64,000 nt of DNA from JADFQT01 sp965216025 (lineage in GTDB: Bacteria > Chloroflexota > Dehalococcoidia > Lucifugimonadales > UBA3495): assembly GCA_965216025.1 (NCBI GenBank), contig CBDCEX010000009.1, forward strand, positions 62,001 through 126,000, read 5' to 3'. The notes below the pieces were generated by a model, which saw only the letters and a program-made list of their open reading frames with translations, had not been told where the DNA came from and searched no databases. The translations under genes and the position numbers were made by a program. Below, in pieces: positions 43,082-53,403 of the stretch; the first letter of the stretch is position 1, and each line of letters starts with the position of its first letter.

Positions 43082-46077
43082 ATGTCGGAGTCTTCGTCGC
43101 AATCCAGCCGCGAGGCCATCTCCGCCGCCGGTGTCTTCGTCGGCCGCCAGCGGGAGCTGGGCGAGCTCAGGGCGGCCCTGGAAGAGTCGTTGGCCGGTCG
43201 GGGCCGGCTGGCCATGCTGGTGGGGGAGCCGGGTATTGGCAAGACTCGCACCGCCCAGGAGTTGGCTTCCTACGCTGAAACCCGGGGCATCCAAGTCTTG
43301 TGGGGCCGGTGCTACGAGGAAGAGGGCGCACCCCCTACTGGCCCTGGGTGCAACCCATCCGGTCCTATGTTCAGCAGCGAGACGCCGAACGGTTGCAGTC
43401 GGAGATGGGCCCAGGCGCCGCCGACATCGCAGAAATCGTTCCCGAAATACGGCGTAAACTAACCGATCTGGAGCCGCCTCCGACGCTGCAGCCCGAGCAG
43501 GCCCGCTTCCGCCTGTTCGACTCCATTACGTCCTTCTTAAAAAGCGCCGCTCGCTCGCAGCCGCTGATGCTGGTCTTGGACGATCTCCATTGGGCCGACG
43601 AGCCTTCGCTGCTTCTGCTTAGCTTCCTGGCGCAACAACTGGCCGATAGCAGCATATTCGTGGTCGGCAGCTATCGGGACGTGGAGTTGTCCCGTCAGCA
43701 TCCTCTCTCCAATACCATTGACCAGCTTTCCCGGGAGCAGGTGTTCCAAAGGCACCTGCTGCGGGGCTTGAGCCTGGACGAGACCGGCCGTCTGGTAGAA
43801 GAGACCGCGGGCATTCGACCGAATCAACCCTTGGTAGAGAACGTATTCGCCCACACCGAGGGCAACCCCTATTTCTTGACCGAAGTGGTCCGTCTCTTGA
43901 CTCAGCAGGGGGAGTTGGGCGGGGCTGAATCCGCTGGATCTCCAAGTCTTCGAATTCCCGAGGGTGTCCGCGAAGTTATAGGCCAACGCCTCAACCGGCT
44001 GTCGCAGGAATGCAACCGGGTATTGGCCACCGCCTCGATCATCGGCCGGGAATTTAGCTTGGACCAACTGCTCCGGCTCTTTGACGATCCTTCGACTGGC
44101 GCAAGACAGCGCCTTTCCGAAGACCAACTGCTGGAGGCCTTGGAGGAGGCCCTGGAGGTGCGGCTGATCGAGGAGCTGCCTCAGACCGTGGGGCGCTACC
44201 AGTTCGCCCATCGGCTGGCCCAGGAAACCCTGATTCAAGAGCTGTCCCTGACTCAGCGGGTGCGGCTCCACGCCCGCATAGCATTGGCTCTGGAAGAGTT
44301 ATACGGCGCCCGATGGGAGGAGCACGCCGCCGAGCTGGCCTATCACTTCGCCCAGGCGGAGACGGGCACCGGGACCGAAAAGCTGGTGCGCTATTGCCTT
44401 TTGGCTGGGGAGCAGGCGCTGGCTGCCTACGCGTTTGAGGAGGCCCTGGCCCACTTCGAGCGCGCCCTAGCCGCCAAGGAAGACCAGCCCGTAGACGCCA
44501 ATACCGCGGCTTTGTGGTTCGGCCTCGCCCGCGCCCAGGCTGCTACCCGGGTCGGACAGGAATACCGGGACCCCCTTCAGAATAAGCGTCTCGCCTTCGC
44601 CTACTATCTCCAGGCCGGGGATGGGGACGCGGCAGTGGCAGTGGCCCAATACCCCATCATAGGTGCCCGTGGGGTTGACTACGGGAGGACCGAGCTCATT
44701 TCCCAGGCTATGACGCTGGTGCCACCCGATTCTCTGGATGCGGGCATTCTGCTGGCTGAATTAGGCTTGACCAGGTACACCGAAACCGGAAACTACGATG
44801 GCGCCCAAGAGGCCTTCGATCGAGCATTAGTCATCGCCCAGCGGGAGCAGGACCTGTCCCTGGAGATGCGGACTCGGGCTAATGCCAACGAAGTTGACGT
44901 CTGGAACCTTCGCTGGCAGGAGGTGCCGAAGAGGGGCGGCCGGGCCATCGAGCTGGCCCGGCGCCTCGATGATCCCCGCGTCGAAGTACTTGCCTCCTTC
45001 GAAACGGCCCGCGCTCTGGCAGGCATGGGCGAGCTAGCGGAGGCCCAACTCCTCTCGAACGCCATGCTGACCACGGCGGAGAGGCTCCGCGACGTTTCTT
45101 CATTGATAAATTCCCTTTGGATGAACGGGACCCTGTGTCGCTCGGGCGGCAACTGGCAAGACGCCCGGGCCTTTTTGGAGCGAGGGCTGGCGGTCAGGCC
45201 TATTGGCCCGCTACTGCTCACCGACATGGCGGTTTTGGATCACCAGGTAGGCGACTTGGCCCAGGGAAAGGCCCGCGTGGACCTGATGCGGGAAAGCCCG
45301 CCTGTGGGATTCGGTTGAGCCTGAGACGTAGTGGGGCTGCCGGTGGTAGCCCGCATCGCTGGCAACGACGAGTGGCTTTCGGCGGTTGAAACTCGGGCCA
45401 ACGCTGTCCTCTCGGCGTCCGTCGGTCGCTTTAGTACCACCATGGCCAGGGTTGGACTGGCGCTGATAGCGGTCCAAAGGAGCGACGCGGCAGCGGCCGA
45501 GGAGCAGTACGCCGCCTTGGTTTCGGTACCGGGCATTATGGTGTTCTACATCGGCACCGACCGGGTGCTGGGTCTCCTATCAGTCACCCTGGGCCGGCTC
45601 GACCAGGCAATGAACCACTTCGAGGACGCCCTGGCCTTCTGCCGCGAAGCTGGTTACCGCCCCGACTTGGCTTGGACCTGCTTCGACTACGCCGACACCC
45701 TGCTGGCCCGTGCTTCGACAAGCTCGGCAGGAACGAATGATAAGCAGAAGGCAACGTCCCTGCTGGACGAGTCGCTGGCCATCTCCACCGAGCTGGAGAT
45801 GCGCCCCTTGATGGAGCGAGCCCAGGAACGACTGGACCGCATCGGGTCTACCGCCCCGGAGACGCCAGATTATCCCAGCGGCTTGAGCCAGCGGGAAGTG
45901 GAAGTGCTGCGGCTGGTGGCCCTGGGTAAAAGCAACCGGGAAATTGGCGATGAGTTGGTCATCACTGAGGGCACTGTCCGCCGCCATGTGAGCAACGTTT
46001 ACCAGAAGATCGGCGCCAGCAACCGCAGCGAAGCGACCAGCTACCCTCTGCGGGAAGGGCTGGTCTCCTTCGAGTAG
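43082..46077 (+). pseudogene. AAA ATPase/TPR/LuxR-type regulator, frameshift plus two nonsense codons
   Basis: The N-terminus has VFVGRQRELGELRAALEESL and LAMLVGEPGIGKTRTAQELA (Walker A, residues 48-55). Near 43335 a C tract (CACCCCCTAC) is one base short and the frame jumps to YWPWVQPIRSYVQQRD. LMLVLDDLHWADEPSLLLL (Walker B) and TPR helices follow. The frame then meets TGA at 45316 and again at 45322, after which the same frame resumes (VVGLPVVARIAGN). It runs to a C-terminal LuxR helix-turn-helix (LSQREVEVLRLVALGKSNRE, GTVRRHVSNVYQKIGASNRS). The intact design is a STAND-class activator of about 1000 residues. The paralog at 48027 aligns across both TGA codons without gaps, so these are point lesions. 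The ligand is unknown. Confidence 0.85.
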
Positions 46078-46301
46078 GGTATCCGCTCCCAATCCTCTGA
46101 GACTCTCCATTAACCCAGGCTCATCTACACCTTTCAGCACACCCGCCCAACTGATTCTTCCGCTCGGACTACAACCTTCCGCGTATTCCCCCTCCTTCGG
46201 AGTGTCCAAATACCTTTCTCATTATTGTGCCGTTCAGTCGATGTGGATCCTGCCTGCCCAAGCTAATCTGTTAACAGCAAGATTTAGCGGAGGGATCGAC
46301 G

Positions 46302-46502
46302 ATGACCAACTTAAGCCAAGGAGCGAACATGGATTGGAATGAGGACAAGGTCTGCGCCAATACGGCCGTTGGGGGCAGCGGAATCGTTCCTTGGCTGACG
46401 ACTGTAATTCACCGGATATGGGACGCCATCAATGTCAATGGGGGGCAGCTGCCGGGCGAGGACGGAGATTATTACCATACCGGCGGTTGCTGCTGCGTTT
46501 AG
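46302..46502 (+). CDS. Small peptide with a GGCCCV tail, possible RiPP precursor
   Basis: ATG 46302 has GGAGGG seven bases upstream and encodes 66 residues. The first 45 are a normal mixed sequence (MTNLSQGANMDWNEDKVCAN, GIVPWLTTVIHRIWDAINVN) and the end is QLPGEDGDYYHTGGCCCV. A leader-like N-terminal part with a short Gly- and Cys-rich tail is the general layout of ribosomally made, modified peptides. No modification enzyme, transporter or protease is recognisable within the window, so this is only a resemblance. It lies between a broken LuxR-type regulator and a ribbon-helix-helix gene on the same strand. Confidence 0.5.
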   Translation: MTNLSQGANMDWNEDKVCANTAVGGSGIVPWLTTVIHRIWDAINVNGGQLPGEDGDYYHTGGCCCV

Positions 46503-46590
46503 AGCGGGTGGAATCATCCGCATTGACTTTGTCAACAGTCGATGTTAAATTACTTGTAAGGGAATTACTAATCACATAGAAGGGTGAAAT

Positions 46591-47025
46591 ATGTGCGAAA
46601 GCAAGTCCGACCAAGAACGAAGGACCCTATTCGAGGGCATCGGCGACATTGTCGAGGAAATGAATCAGACCGTGCGAACCACGGTTGAGAAGGGTACTGC
46701 GCACGCGGAGAGACTTGGCGAGAATCTCAAAGAGACGATCCAGGGTATGCGGGTAGGTAGAGACAACGTGGTAATGGTTAGGGTTGACGACAACAGCAAA
46801 TCTAAGCTGGACGAGTTGCTTGACGCGGGTATTGTCAACAGCCGTTCCGAAGCCGCCGCATTTTTGATTGCGGAGGGAATCAAAGCCCGCAAGCAACTCT
46901 TCGACACGATATCTGGGAAAGTGGAAGATATTCGCAAGAAAAAGGAAGAACTGCGCAGATTGCTGGAAGAAGACGACGAGGCAACGCCGTCTTCTACGGA
47001 AGATTCTACGGAAAGCTCAAAGTAG
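46591..47025 (+). CDS. Ribbon-helix-helix / coiled-coil protein
   Basis: 144 residues from ATG 46591 (GAAGGGTG upstream). The N-terminal 55 residues form an amphipathic helix (VEEMNQTVRTTVEKGTAHAE). Residues 63-97 (NVVMVRVDDNSKSKLDELLD and SRSEAAAFLIAEGIKARKQL) match a ribbon-helix-helix DNA-binding core. A charged coiled coil (EDIRKKKEELRRLLEEDDE) and a Ser/Glu tail complete it. It is probably a dimeric DNA-binding regulator. It starts 88 bp after the Cys-rich peptide gene and may regulate it. The family is not further identified. Confidence 0.65.
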   Translation: MCESKSDQERRTLFEGIGDIVEEMNQTVRTTVEKGTAHAERLGENLKETIQGMRVGRDNVVMVRVDDNSKSKLDELLDAGIVNSRSEAAAFLIAEGIKARKQLFDTISGKVEDIRKKKEELRRLLEEDDEATPSSTEDSTESSK

Positions 47026-47285
47026 ACTCGGTGAATTTGCTGGACAGCCTTCCCCTTCCAGCAGAGGCGCCGATACCTTCACCCCATCCCGCCGGGTGTA
47101 TTCGATCTACGATACACGGTAAAGCTCCTCTGCTCCGCCGACGCCCGCGACTCCGTCAGGCCCAGGCAACTCGGCACATCCTATTGTAAGCGCCCCGGAT
47201 ATAGCGAAGTTATTCGCCCTCCGGCGCTTGGACTCAGTATTCCCGCGTAGCGGGCCCGCTGCGGGTTCCCCCGCCTTTGTCATAC

Positions 47286-47696
47286 TTATTTCCCCTCCAG
47301 CCAAGCCGACGCTGCGGCGCCACCGAGAATCAGGTCCATCTCCTCCTGGGTGAAGGGGTACTTACTCAGTGTTTCCAAGGCCTCGCCTGGCGTGGGGTGC
47401 GTCATAGTGTTAATGGCGGCTCCCGCCGCGGTCGTCCCGTCTTGCCCGGCCGTCCTGTCGGCGGCTGGCCCGGCTGGTCCGGTGGCTCCGCGGGGTCCCG
47501 CCGCTCCCGGAGGCCCGGTCGGGCCGGAAGGTCCCTGAGGCCCTTCTGCACCGGCGGGTCCTATAGACCCCTGAGACCCCGCTAGGCCGGTTGGACCCTG
47601 CTCACCGCTACAGGCTATGGCCAGAATCATCATTAGCAGCAGTACCATCAGTATTGGTGAACGGCTTATCCGGGTTGTAAACATTATCTTTGTCAT
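47286..47696 (-). CDS. Collagen-like repeat lipoprotein
   Basis: ATG 47696 follows a perfect AAGGAGG. The 136-residue protein has a signal peptide (SPILMVLLLMMILAIACSG, probable lipid anchor at Cys29). About 45 residues of Gly-X-Y triplets follow (EQGPTGLAGSQGSIGPAGAE and on). A small helical domain ends it (GEALETLSKYPFTQEEMDLI). The repeat should form a collagen-like triple helix projecting from the cell surface. It shares this signal-stalk-domain layout, and an upstream sequence block, with the beta-helix protein at 3519-4562. Confidence 0.8.
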   Translation of the reverse strand: MTKIMFTTRISRSPILMVLLLMMILAIACSGEQGPTGLAGSQGSIGPAGAEGPQGPSGPTGPPGAAGPRGATGPAGPAADRTAGQDGTTAAGAAINTMTHPTPGEALETLSKYPFTQEEMDLILGGAAASAWLEGK

Positions 47697-48026
47697 AACA
47701 ACCTCCTTTTAATTGGTGGTATGGGACAGGTTGGTCCAACCCATATTCGGGCCACACCGAGGTAGTGTTGGGTCAGGAGTCCGCCGGGCGCCTATGGCCT
47801 GGGCCGGCAGCGGCCGGCGAATCCCCTGACCTCACCGAGACTACACCGGCAACTGCTGGGCGCAATCGGCAATAACACCCATCCTTTCGGAGGGGCATAC
47901 GTAAATTGGGAACGTTCTGAGGAGGAGTCTGGCGGCTGGAGGTGGCCGTCCTTGGCGGGAATTACCCAAGGGCCGGGAATCGCCCAGGGGCCGAGAATTG
48001 CCCGGGGGCCGGGAATTGCCTAGGGG
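47697..48026. repeat. Gene-free stretch with a short GC-rich tandem repeat
   Basis: At about 47965-48022 the unit GGGGCCGGGAATTGCC recurs three to four times with small changes (GGGCCGGGAATCGCC, GGGGCCGAGAATTGCC, GGGGCCGGGAATTGCC). It lies just past the stop of the minus-strand regulator and could form a terminator-like structure. The rest is the upstream region of the lipoprotein gene, including the CAGGAGTCCGCCGGG block at 47774-47788. Confidence 0.6.
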
Positions 48027-51000
48027 TTAGGAAGAGAACACCAGACCGTTGTTAAAGGCGAAGGCGGTGGCTTCGGCCCGACTGCGGGCCTTGGTCTTGC
48101 TGTAGATGTTCGAGATATGCCGCTCCACCGTACGGCGGCTAAGCACCAGGTCGGTCGCAATTTCCGCACTGGTCTTGCCAAATGCTGCCAGCCGCAGCAC
48201 TTCCACCTCCCGCCGGGTCAGACCATCGGGGTATGCAGGAGCTCTGGATGGCTGCGACTCCGCTCGCTCTTGAAGGGCAACCACCCGCTCCGTCAGGGGG
48301 CGCATGCCCAACTCCCTGGATATGGTCAGGGCCTCATCCAGCAGGGATATTGCCTTGACGTAGTCGCCGGGGTCGTCCCGCTCGCTTCGGCGTAGTCGTG
48401 GCAGGTCCAGGCCAGCTCGGGGCGATAGCCGGCCTTGCGGCAGAAGGCCAGGGCGTCTTCGAAGTGGACCGTCGCCTGGTCCAGGTTATCCATGGTCTTC
48501 GCCAGGAGGCCCAGCCGACGGTCAATCGTACCCATGTCTAACGCCAACAAAGTGCCGCTGGCCGGCTTCAGGGCAGTGTATTGCTCGGCCGCCGCCGTAA
48601 CATCCCCACGCTGTACCGACATCAGCGCCAGCCCGATTCTGGCGCACATGTCGTAATGGGGGATAGTATTTGGCGACGAGAGGATGATTCCAGCGGCTTC
48701 TTCGGCATCCTTGAATCGGTGGGTGTCACCGGTGATACGGGATACCTCTGCGATAACCAGGGCGGGAATGGCGTAATATTGCGTAGGTCCTGGTGCAGCC
48801 CGGCGCATGGCTTGCACCAGCCGCTCCAAATAGGCTTCGCCCTGGCTGAAATCACCGACCTCGTATTCCAACCTAGTTCGACATCCAAGGGCAAGCATGT
48901 TTTGAGGCCCGACCTCAAGGGCGCGATCACTGTGGGTACGGGCGGCCCGCCAGTCTCCGCCCTGGTGGGCCACCACTACTGTGAAATATAAGGCCCGGTC
49001 CAGCCGCCCGGTCATGCCGGGCCTCTCAGCTAAGGCCAGCCCGGCATCGGCATGGATGCGTGCCCTTCCAAAATCACCCATGGCTCTGAGTGCCTCGTAA
49101 GCAGTGCGCTGGCCCAAGAATTCGGCGAAAGGCTCATTGGCCTGGGCCGCCCGTTCTATGGCCTGCAGGGCCTTCTCCAGGCCTTCCTCCCAGCGGAGTT
49201 CGTCGGTGTCTACGTGAGCAGCATTGCCTAACGCCCGCGCCTCCAGAGCCGTGTCTCCCTCGTGTCTGGCGATTGCGATAGCCCGGTCGAATGCCTCCTT
49301 CGCTCTCTCGTATTCGGCCGTTTCGTGGTAAATAATATAGCCGTAATTGCACAGGAGCCGTCCGGCCGCATGGGAATCCTGGGGGACCAACTGGAGAGCA
49401 CGGGCACCGACCTGAGTTTCTCGCCCGCCCTCAGTCCCTCCGATAAAGAGGGGGTCCTCCACAACCTCCACGGCCTGGTCCACATCCCCAGCCTCAGCGT
49501 AGTAGTCGAAGGCGCGCCGCATAGTGGCAACGGTCTCAAACCGCCGACGGCCTGGGGTGGCAGCCTGGGCCCAGCCCAGGCCGAAAAGGAGGGCTGCCGC
49601 CTCGGCATCCTTTGCTGGCTCTGTGCCTTCCAGCGGAACACCTTTGGCCACCAGCCCACGCTGAAATAGGGCTTGTGCCTCTTCATATGCGTAGGCCGCC
49701 AAGGCCCGGTCACCAGCGAGGTTCGAATAATGGACCAGCTTCTCGGTGCCCAGCACCGACTCTGCCTCGACGAAGTGATGGGCCAACTCGGCGGCGCGGG
49801 CTTCGACGTTAGCTCCGTATATTTCTTCCAACGCCTCGGCGATCCGTGCGTGCAGCCGCACCTTGCGGCTGGTAGACAATTCCCCGGATAGAGTCTCTTG
49901 GATCAGGGCATGGCTGAACTGATAACGCTCTTTACCTTGGGGTAACTCCTCGATCACGTGCGCTTGCAGGGCTTCATCTACCAGCTCCAGCAAAGACGTC
50001 TCAGTGAGGTCATCCATCAAGGTCCTCAGCAGCTTGAAATCGAACTCCCGGCCAATGACCGCAGCGGTTACCAGCGTCTGATTGCACAGCTCCGAGAGCC
50101 GGTTAAGCCGCTGGCCTATTACCTCTCGCACCCCCTCGGGTATTCGGATGCCCGGAGACTCACCCGGAGACTCACCCGGAGACTCACCCGGAGACTCACC
50201 CGGAGACTCACCCGGAGACTCACCCGGAGACTCACCTATAGCTACTTCTCTCAGTTCCCCCTGCTCGGCCAGCAGCCTTATTACCTCTCCCATGAAGAAG
50301 GGGTTGCCTTCCGTCTGGAGGTAAATGCTCTCTACCAGCCCCGGGGGCGGCCGAAGGCCAGCGGCGACTTCAACAAAATCGCCGCTGGCCTGCCGGCTCA
50401 AGCCCCGCAGTACCTCTCGCCGGAACACCGGCTCTCTGGATAGCTGGGCCAGGGTTTGGGAGAGGCGGTGCTGGCGAGATAGCTCCACGTCCCGATAAGC
50501 GCCCGCTACCAGTAGCCGGCTTCCGCCCATCTCCCGGGCCAAGAATTCGAGCAGCAGCAAAGAAGGCTGGTCGGCCCAGTGGAGGTCATCCAGGACTAGC
50601 ATCAGGGGTTGGGACTGGGCGGCGTTCTTTAAAAAGGTGGTGATGGAACCGAAGAGACGGAAGCGGGCTTGCTCTGGTTCCAGGCCGGATAGTTTGTGGC
50701 GTATCTCGGGGACGATTTCGGCGATGTCGGCCGCGCCGGCACCCATCTCGGTTTGCAGTCGTTTGGGCGCTTGCTGCTGGATGTAGGAGCGGAGAAGCTG
50801 CACCCACGGCCAGTAGGGAGGCGCTCCCTCATCCTCGTAGCAGCGGCCCCATCACACTCGGGTTCCACGGGCTTCGGCGTGGGAAGCTAATTCCTGGGCG
50901 GTGCGCGTCTTGCCGATTCCCGGCTCCCCCACGAGCATGACAAGTCGTCCTTGCCCGGCAAGGGTATCCTCCAGCGCCGCGGTCAGCAGCGCCATTTCCC

Positions 51001-51151
51001 GCCGGCGACCGACGAAGGGGCTGGCAGCCAGGGCGACTCTCCCTTCCAATGGTAATTCTTGGTCGCCCGGGGGCGGCACATGCTTGAAGCCCAAATTAGC
51101 GCCCAGCGGAGTTTCAGAGGGAACTTCTGCTCCACAGCCTGAACAAGGCAT
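48027..51151 (-). pseudogene. AAA ATPase/TPR/LuxR-type regulator, nonsense plus frameshift
   Basis: From 51151 the product starts with a Cys pair (MPCSGCGAEV), then SPFVGRRREMALLTAALEDT and LVMLVGEPGIGKTRTAQELA. A TGA at 50854-50852 replaces the Leu seen in the paralog (QVLWGRCYEE). The same frame then continues WGRCYEDEGAPPYWPWVQLL, Walker B (LMLVLDDLHWADQPSLLLL), a GESP tandem stretch and a long TPR region. Near 48385 an indel shifts the frame, and the C-terminal LuxR helix-turn-helix (LTRREVEVLRLAAFGKTSAE, RRTVERHISNIYSKTKARSR) follows in another frame to 48027. Intact length would be about 1040 residues. The two lesions make a functional full-length product unlikely. The leading CxxC may bind zinc. 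Confidence 0.85.
50151..50234. repeat. Seven perfect 12-bp tandem repeats (GESP codons)
   Basis: CCCGGAGACTCA is repeated seven times without change. On the minus strand it encodes Gly-Glu-Ser-Pro units between the ATPase module (LLAEQGELREVAI) and IRIPEGVREVIGQRL. The paralog at 43082 has only AESAGSPS at this place. Copy number can change in steps of four residues without altering the frame. Confidence 0.95.
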
Positions 51152-51397
51152 CGCAGCTACCTGAGAACTAGAGCGGTGGCATGCTCATTACCAGAAGAAT
51201 TGTACCCACGGCCTTAGGAACAGGCAAGTCGTGTTCCTCTAGCCGCCAATGCGCCAGAGCAGTTAGGAATTGGCCGTCAATGGCAGGATAATAATGCTGG
51301 GTTGGCCATTTCTAGGGAGCTGGACCTGCAAAGAAAGCCGGTTCGGTCTTTTATCTGCGGGAGATGAATTCGCTTGGGAGTATCCCCTTCCCGGTTA

Positions 51398-53032
51398 GAC
51401 CCACATTTCCCATATGGCTAAAAAGCTTTCTCAGTAATTCGTCGATGGTCTTTCAACCATCGTCTAATTATAGGTCATTTGGCGTTGTTCTAGCTATAAT
51501 AACTCCATGATATGTCACTTTGCAGTAAGATGCCGTAGGCATCATGGAGGCACCTGATGGGTGACGGCGAAAAAGCCCCTCTCCGGCTCCAATTCAACCC
51601 CAAAGTCCGCCTGGAATTTCACGGCTCAACCATCACCTCCGACGCTGGTCTTCTTGCCTTTCGAGAGTTTGATGATGCCTTGGGCCTTACCGAAATCGCT
51701 GAGGACTACCTCCAGGAAAGCCGTACCGGACGCAATATCCTTCACCACCTGGTTCCGCTGCTAAGACAGTCGATCTACAGCCGCTTGGCCGGCTACGACG
51801 ACACCAATGACGCAGTGCGCCTTTCCCAAGACCCAGCCATGCGAGTGATCGTGGGATGGCAAGGCTCGGAGCGGAAAGGAGCCAGCACCAGTGAGATGGG
51901 CCGGTTCGAGACGGAGTTCCTGACCCAAGAGGACAACCTGAAGGGGCTGGCACGAATAAATACCCAGTGGGTGGAACGAGCTATGGCCCATACCCTACAC
52001 CGGCGAGTAATCCTGGATATGGACAGTTCCGAGAGTCCAGTGCACGGCCAGCAGGAGGGAGCAGCCTATAACGGCCACTTTGAATGCGTCTGCTATCACC
52101 CTCTCTTTCTGTTCAACCAGTTCGGGGATTGTGAAGCAGCTAAGCTACGGTCAGGCAACGTCTACAGTGCCGATGATTGGCAAGAAGTCCTTGATCCGGT
52201 GGTGGAGCGTTATTTGACAGCAGCGGTCAGGCTGCTGTTTCGTGCTGACGCCGCCTTCGCCAAGCCGGAGATATACGATTATCTGGAAGCAAGAAACATC
52301 GGCTACGCCATCAGGCTGCGGTCCAACCAGGTGCTGCAGCGGGAGATAGCGCACCGGCTAATACGGCCTACGGAGTGGCTTTCCCCGAAGCCCATCGTCT
52401 CCTATCATGACTTCCTCTACCAGGCCCAGAGCTGGAACGTTGCTCGGAGAGTGGTCTCTAAGGTGGAGTGGCACCAGGGAGAACTGTTTCCCAGAGTGGG
52501 CTTCATCGTCACCAATCTGAGCTATCCAAACATCGGGATAGTCCGCTTTTACAATGGCCGAGGGACGGCGGAGCAATGGATAAAAGAAGGCAAGTACGCC
52601 CTGAACTGGACGAGGTTGTCCTTCCACAAGTTCGTGGCCAATCAGGTCAGGCTGGAGTTGTTCGTACTGGCTTACAACCTGGGCAACTTCATGAGAAGGC
52701 TAGCCTTACCGGAGGCAATGAAGCACTGGTCGTTGACCAGTCTGCAGACCAGGATGATCAAGACTGGAGGACGGTTGGTGCGCCATGCCGGAAGGCTGGT
52801 GTTTCAGCTTGCTGAGGTGCTGGTGAGCCGGGAAATGCTAGGCGGGATACTGGAACGAATTGGTCGACTTAGGCTGGCTCCTGGCTAGTCCACTTTAGGA
52901 GCGTCGGGATTGGTTACGGTTACGGGGTCGCACAGGGCAAAAGAGCTTCCCAAGGGCGAGACTTGGGCGTAGACAAGCGGTTTGGGGCTTTTACGCTTGG
53001 CAGTACAGCGGTTGCCCAATGAAAGCGGGGAC
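51398..53032 (+). mobile_element. IS1380-family insertion sequence, copy 1
   Basis: The left end GACCCACATTTCCCATATGG is at 51398. The right end is a weaker complement (CCCAATGAAAGCGGGGAC) near 53015-53032. It contains one intact transposase. The left 500 bp recur almost unchanged at 32092-32593, and a diverged full copy is at 57305-58938. The right boundary is approximate. Confidence 0.75.
51557..52888 (+). CDS. IS1380-family transposase, copy 1
   Basis: 443 residues from ATG 51557 (GGAGG at six bases). The DDE core shows HRRVILDMDSSESPVHGQQE (first Asp region of IS1380), LLFRADAAFAKPEIYDYLE (second Asp) and RGTAEQWIKEGKYALNWTRL (catalytic Glu in the EQWIKE element). Full length and no lesions, so possibly active. 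About four fifths identical by eye to the copy at 57464. Confidence 0.93.
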   Translation: MGDGEKAPLRLQFNPKVRLEFHGSTITSDAGLLAFREFDDALGLTEIAEDYLQESRTGRNILHHLVPLLRQSIYSRLAGYDDTNDAVRLSQDPAMRVIVGWQGSERKGASTSEMGRFETEFLTQEDNLKGLARINTQWVERAMAHTLHRRVILDMDSSESPVHGQQEGAAYNGHFECVCYHPLFLFNQFGDCEAAKLRSGNVYSADDWQEVLDPVVERYLTAAVRLLFRADAAFAKPEIYDYLEARNIGYAIRLRSNQVLQREIAHRLIRPTEWLSPKPIVSYHDFLYQAQSWNVARRVVSKVEWHQGELFPRVGFIVTNLSYPNIGIVRFYNGRGTAEQWIKEGKYALNWTRLSFHKFVANQVRLELFVLAYNLGNFMRRLALPEAMKHWSLTSLQTRMIKTGGRLVRHAGRLVFQLAEVLVSREMLGGILERIGRLRLAPG

Positions 53033-53112
53033 TTTAAGTGAATCAGGCCGCATCAGACCGCATTTGACGCTCTTGGAATGCGGGATTATATTTGGCGGTA
53101 TCCCCGCGGGAG

Positions 53113-53361
53113 CTATATCCAGGAAAGGTGGTTTGATCTGGGGAATCCCGGGTAATACTCCAACGCTCCATTTTTAATTATTACATCAAAAATCAGGTAG
53201 TCCGAGAAGCCACCCCCCAAGATGATCGGGATCAATGCTCTCAAAACCTTGATAGCCGCGCTGGTGTTCTCATTTGCGCGTCTTCGCAGCGCTAATGCAA
53301 AAATCGCTACGGTGATCAACCCAACCACAGCCCCCATCAACAGAGATGAGGCAACGACCAT
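53113..53361 (-). CDS. Small membrane protein
   Basis: 82 residues with a first transmembrane helix (SSLLMGAVVGLITVAIFALA), a basic segment (LRRRANENTSAAIKVLRA) and a second hydrophobic stretch (LIPIILGGGFSDYLIFDVII). It begins 42 bp before the crotonase end on the same strand. The family is not recognised. Confidence 0.45.
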   Translation of the reverse strand: MVVASSLLMGAVVGLITVAIFALALRRRANENTSAAIKVLRALIPIILGGGFSDYLIFDVIIKNGALEYYPGFPRSNHLSWI

Positions 53362-53403
53362 TCATATTGCCCGGGCGGGACGGGATGGCATGCAGACAGT
53401 CTC

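Noticed and set aside
50151..50234. The 12-bp repeats as a second CRISPR array
   Set aside because: There are no spacers between units and they are in frame inside a protein gene.
45316..50854. TGA codons inside two LuxR-type genes as evidence of TGA reassignment to an amino acid
   Set aside because: cse1, cas5e and cas1e all end in TGA overlapping the next start (ATGA), and the same regulators also carry frameshifts, so simple nonsense lesions explain the data.
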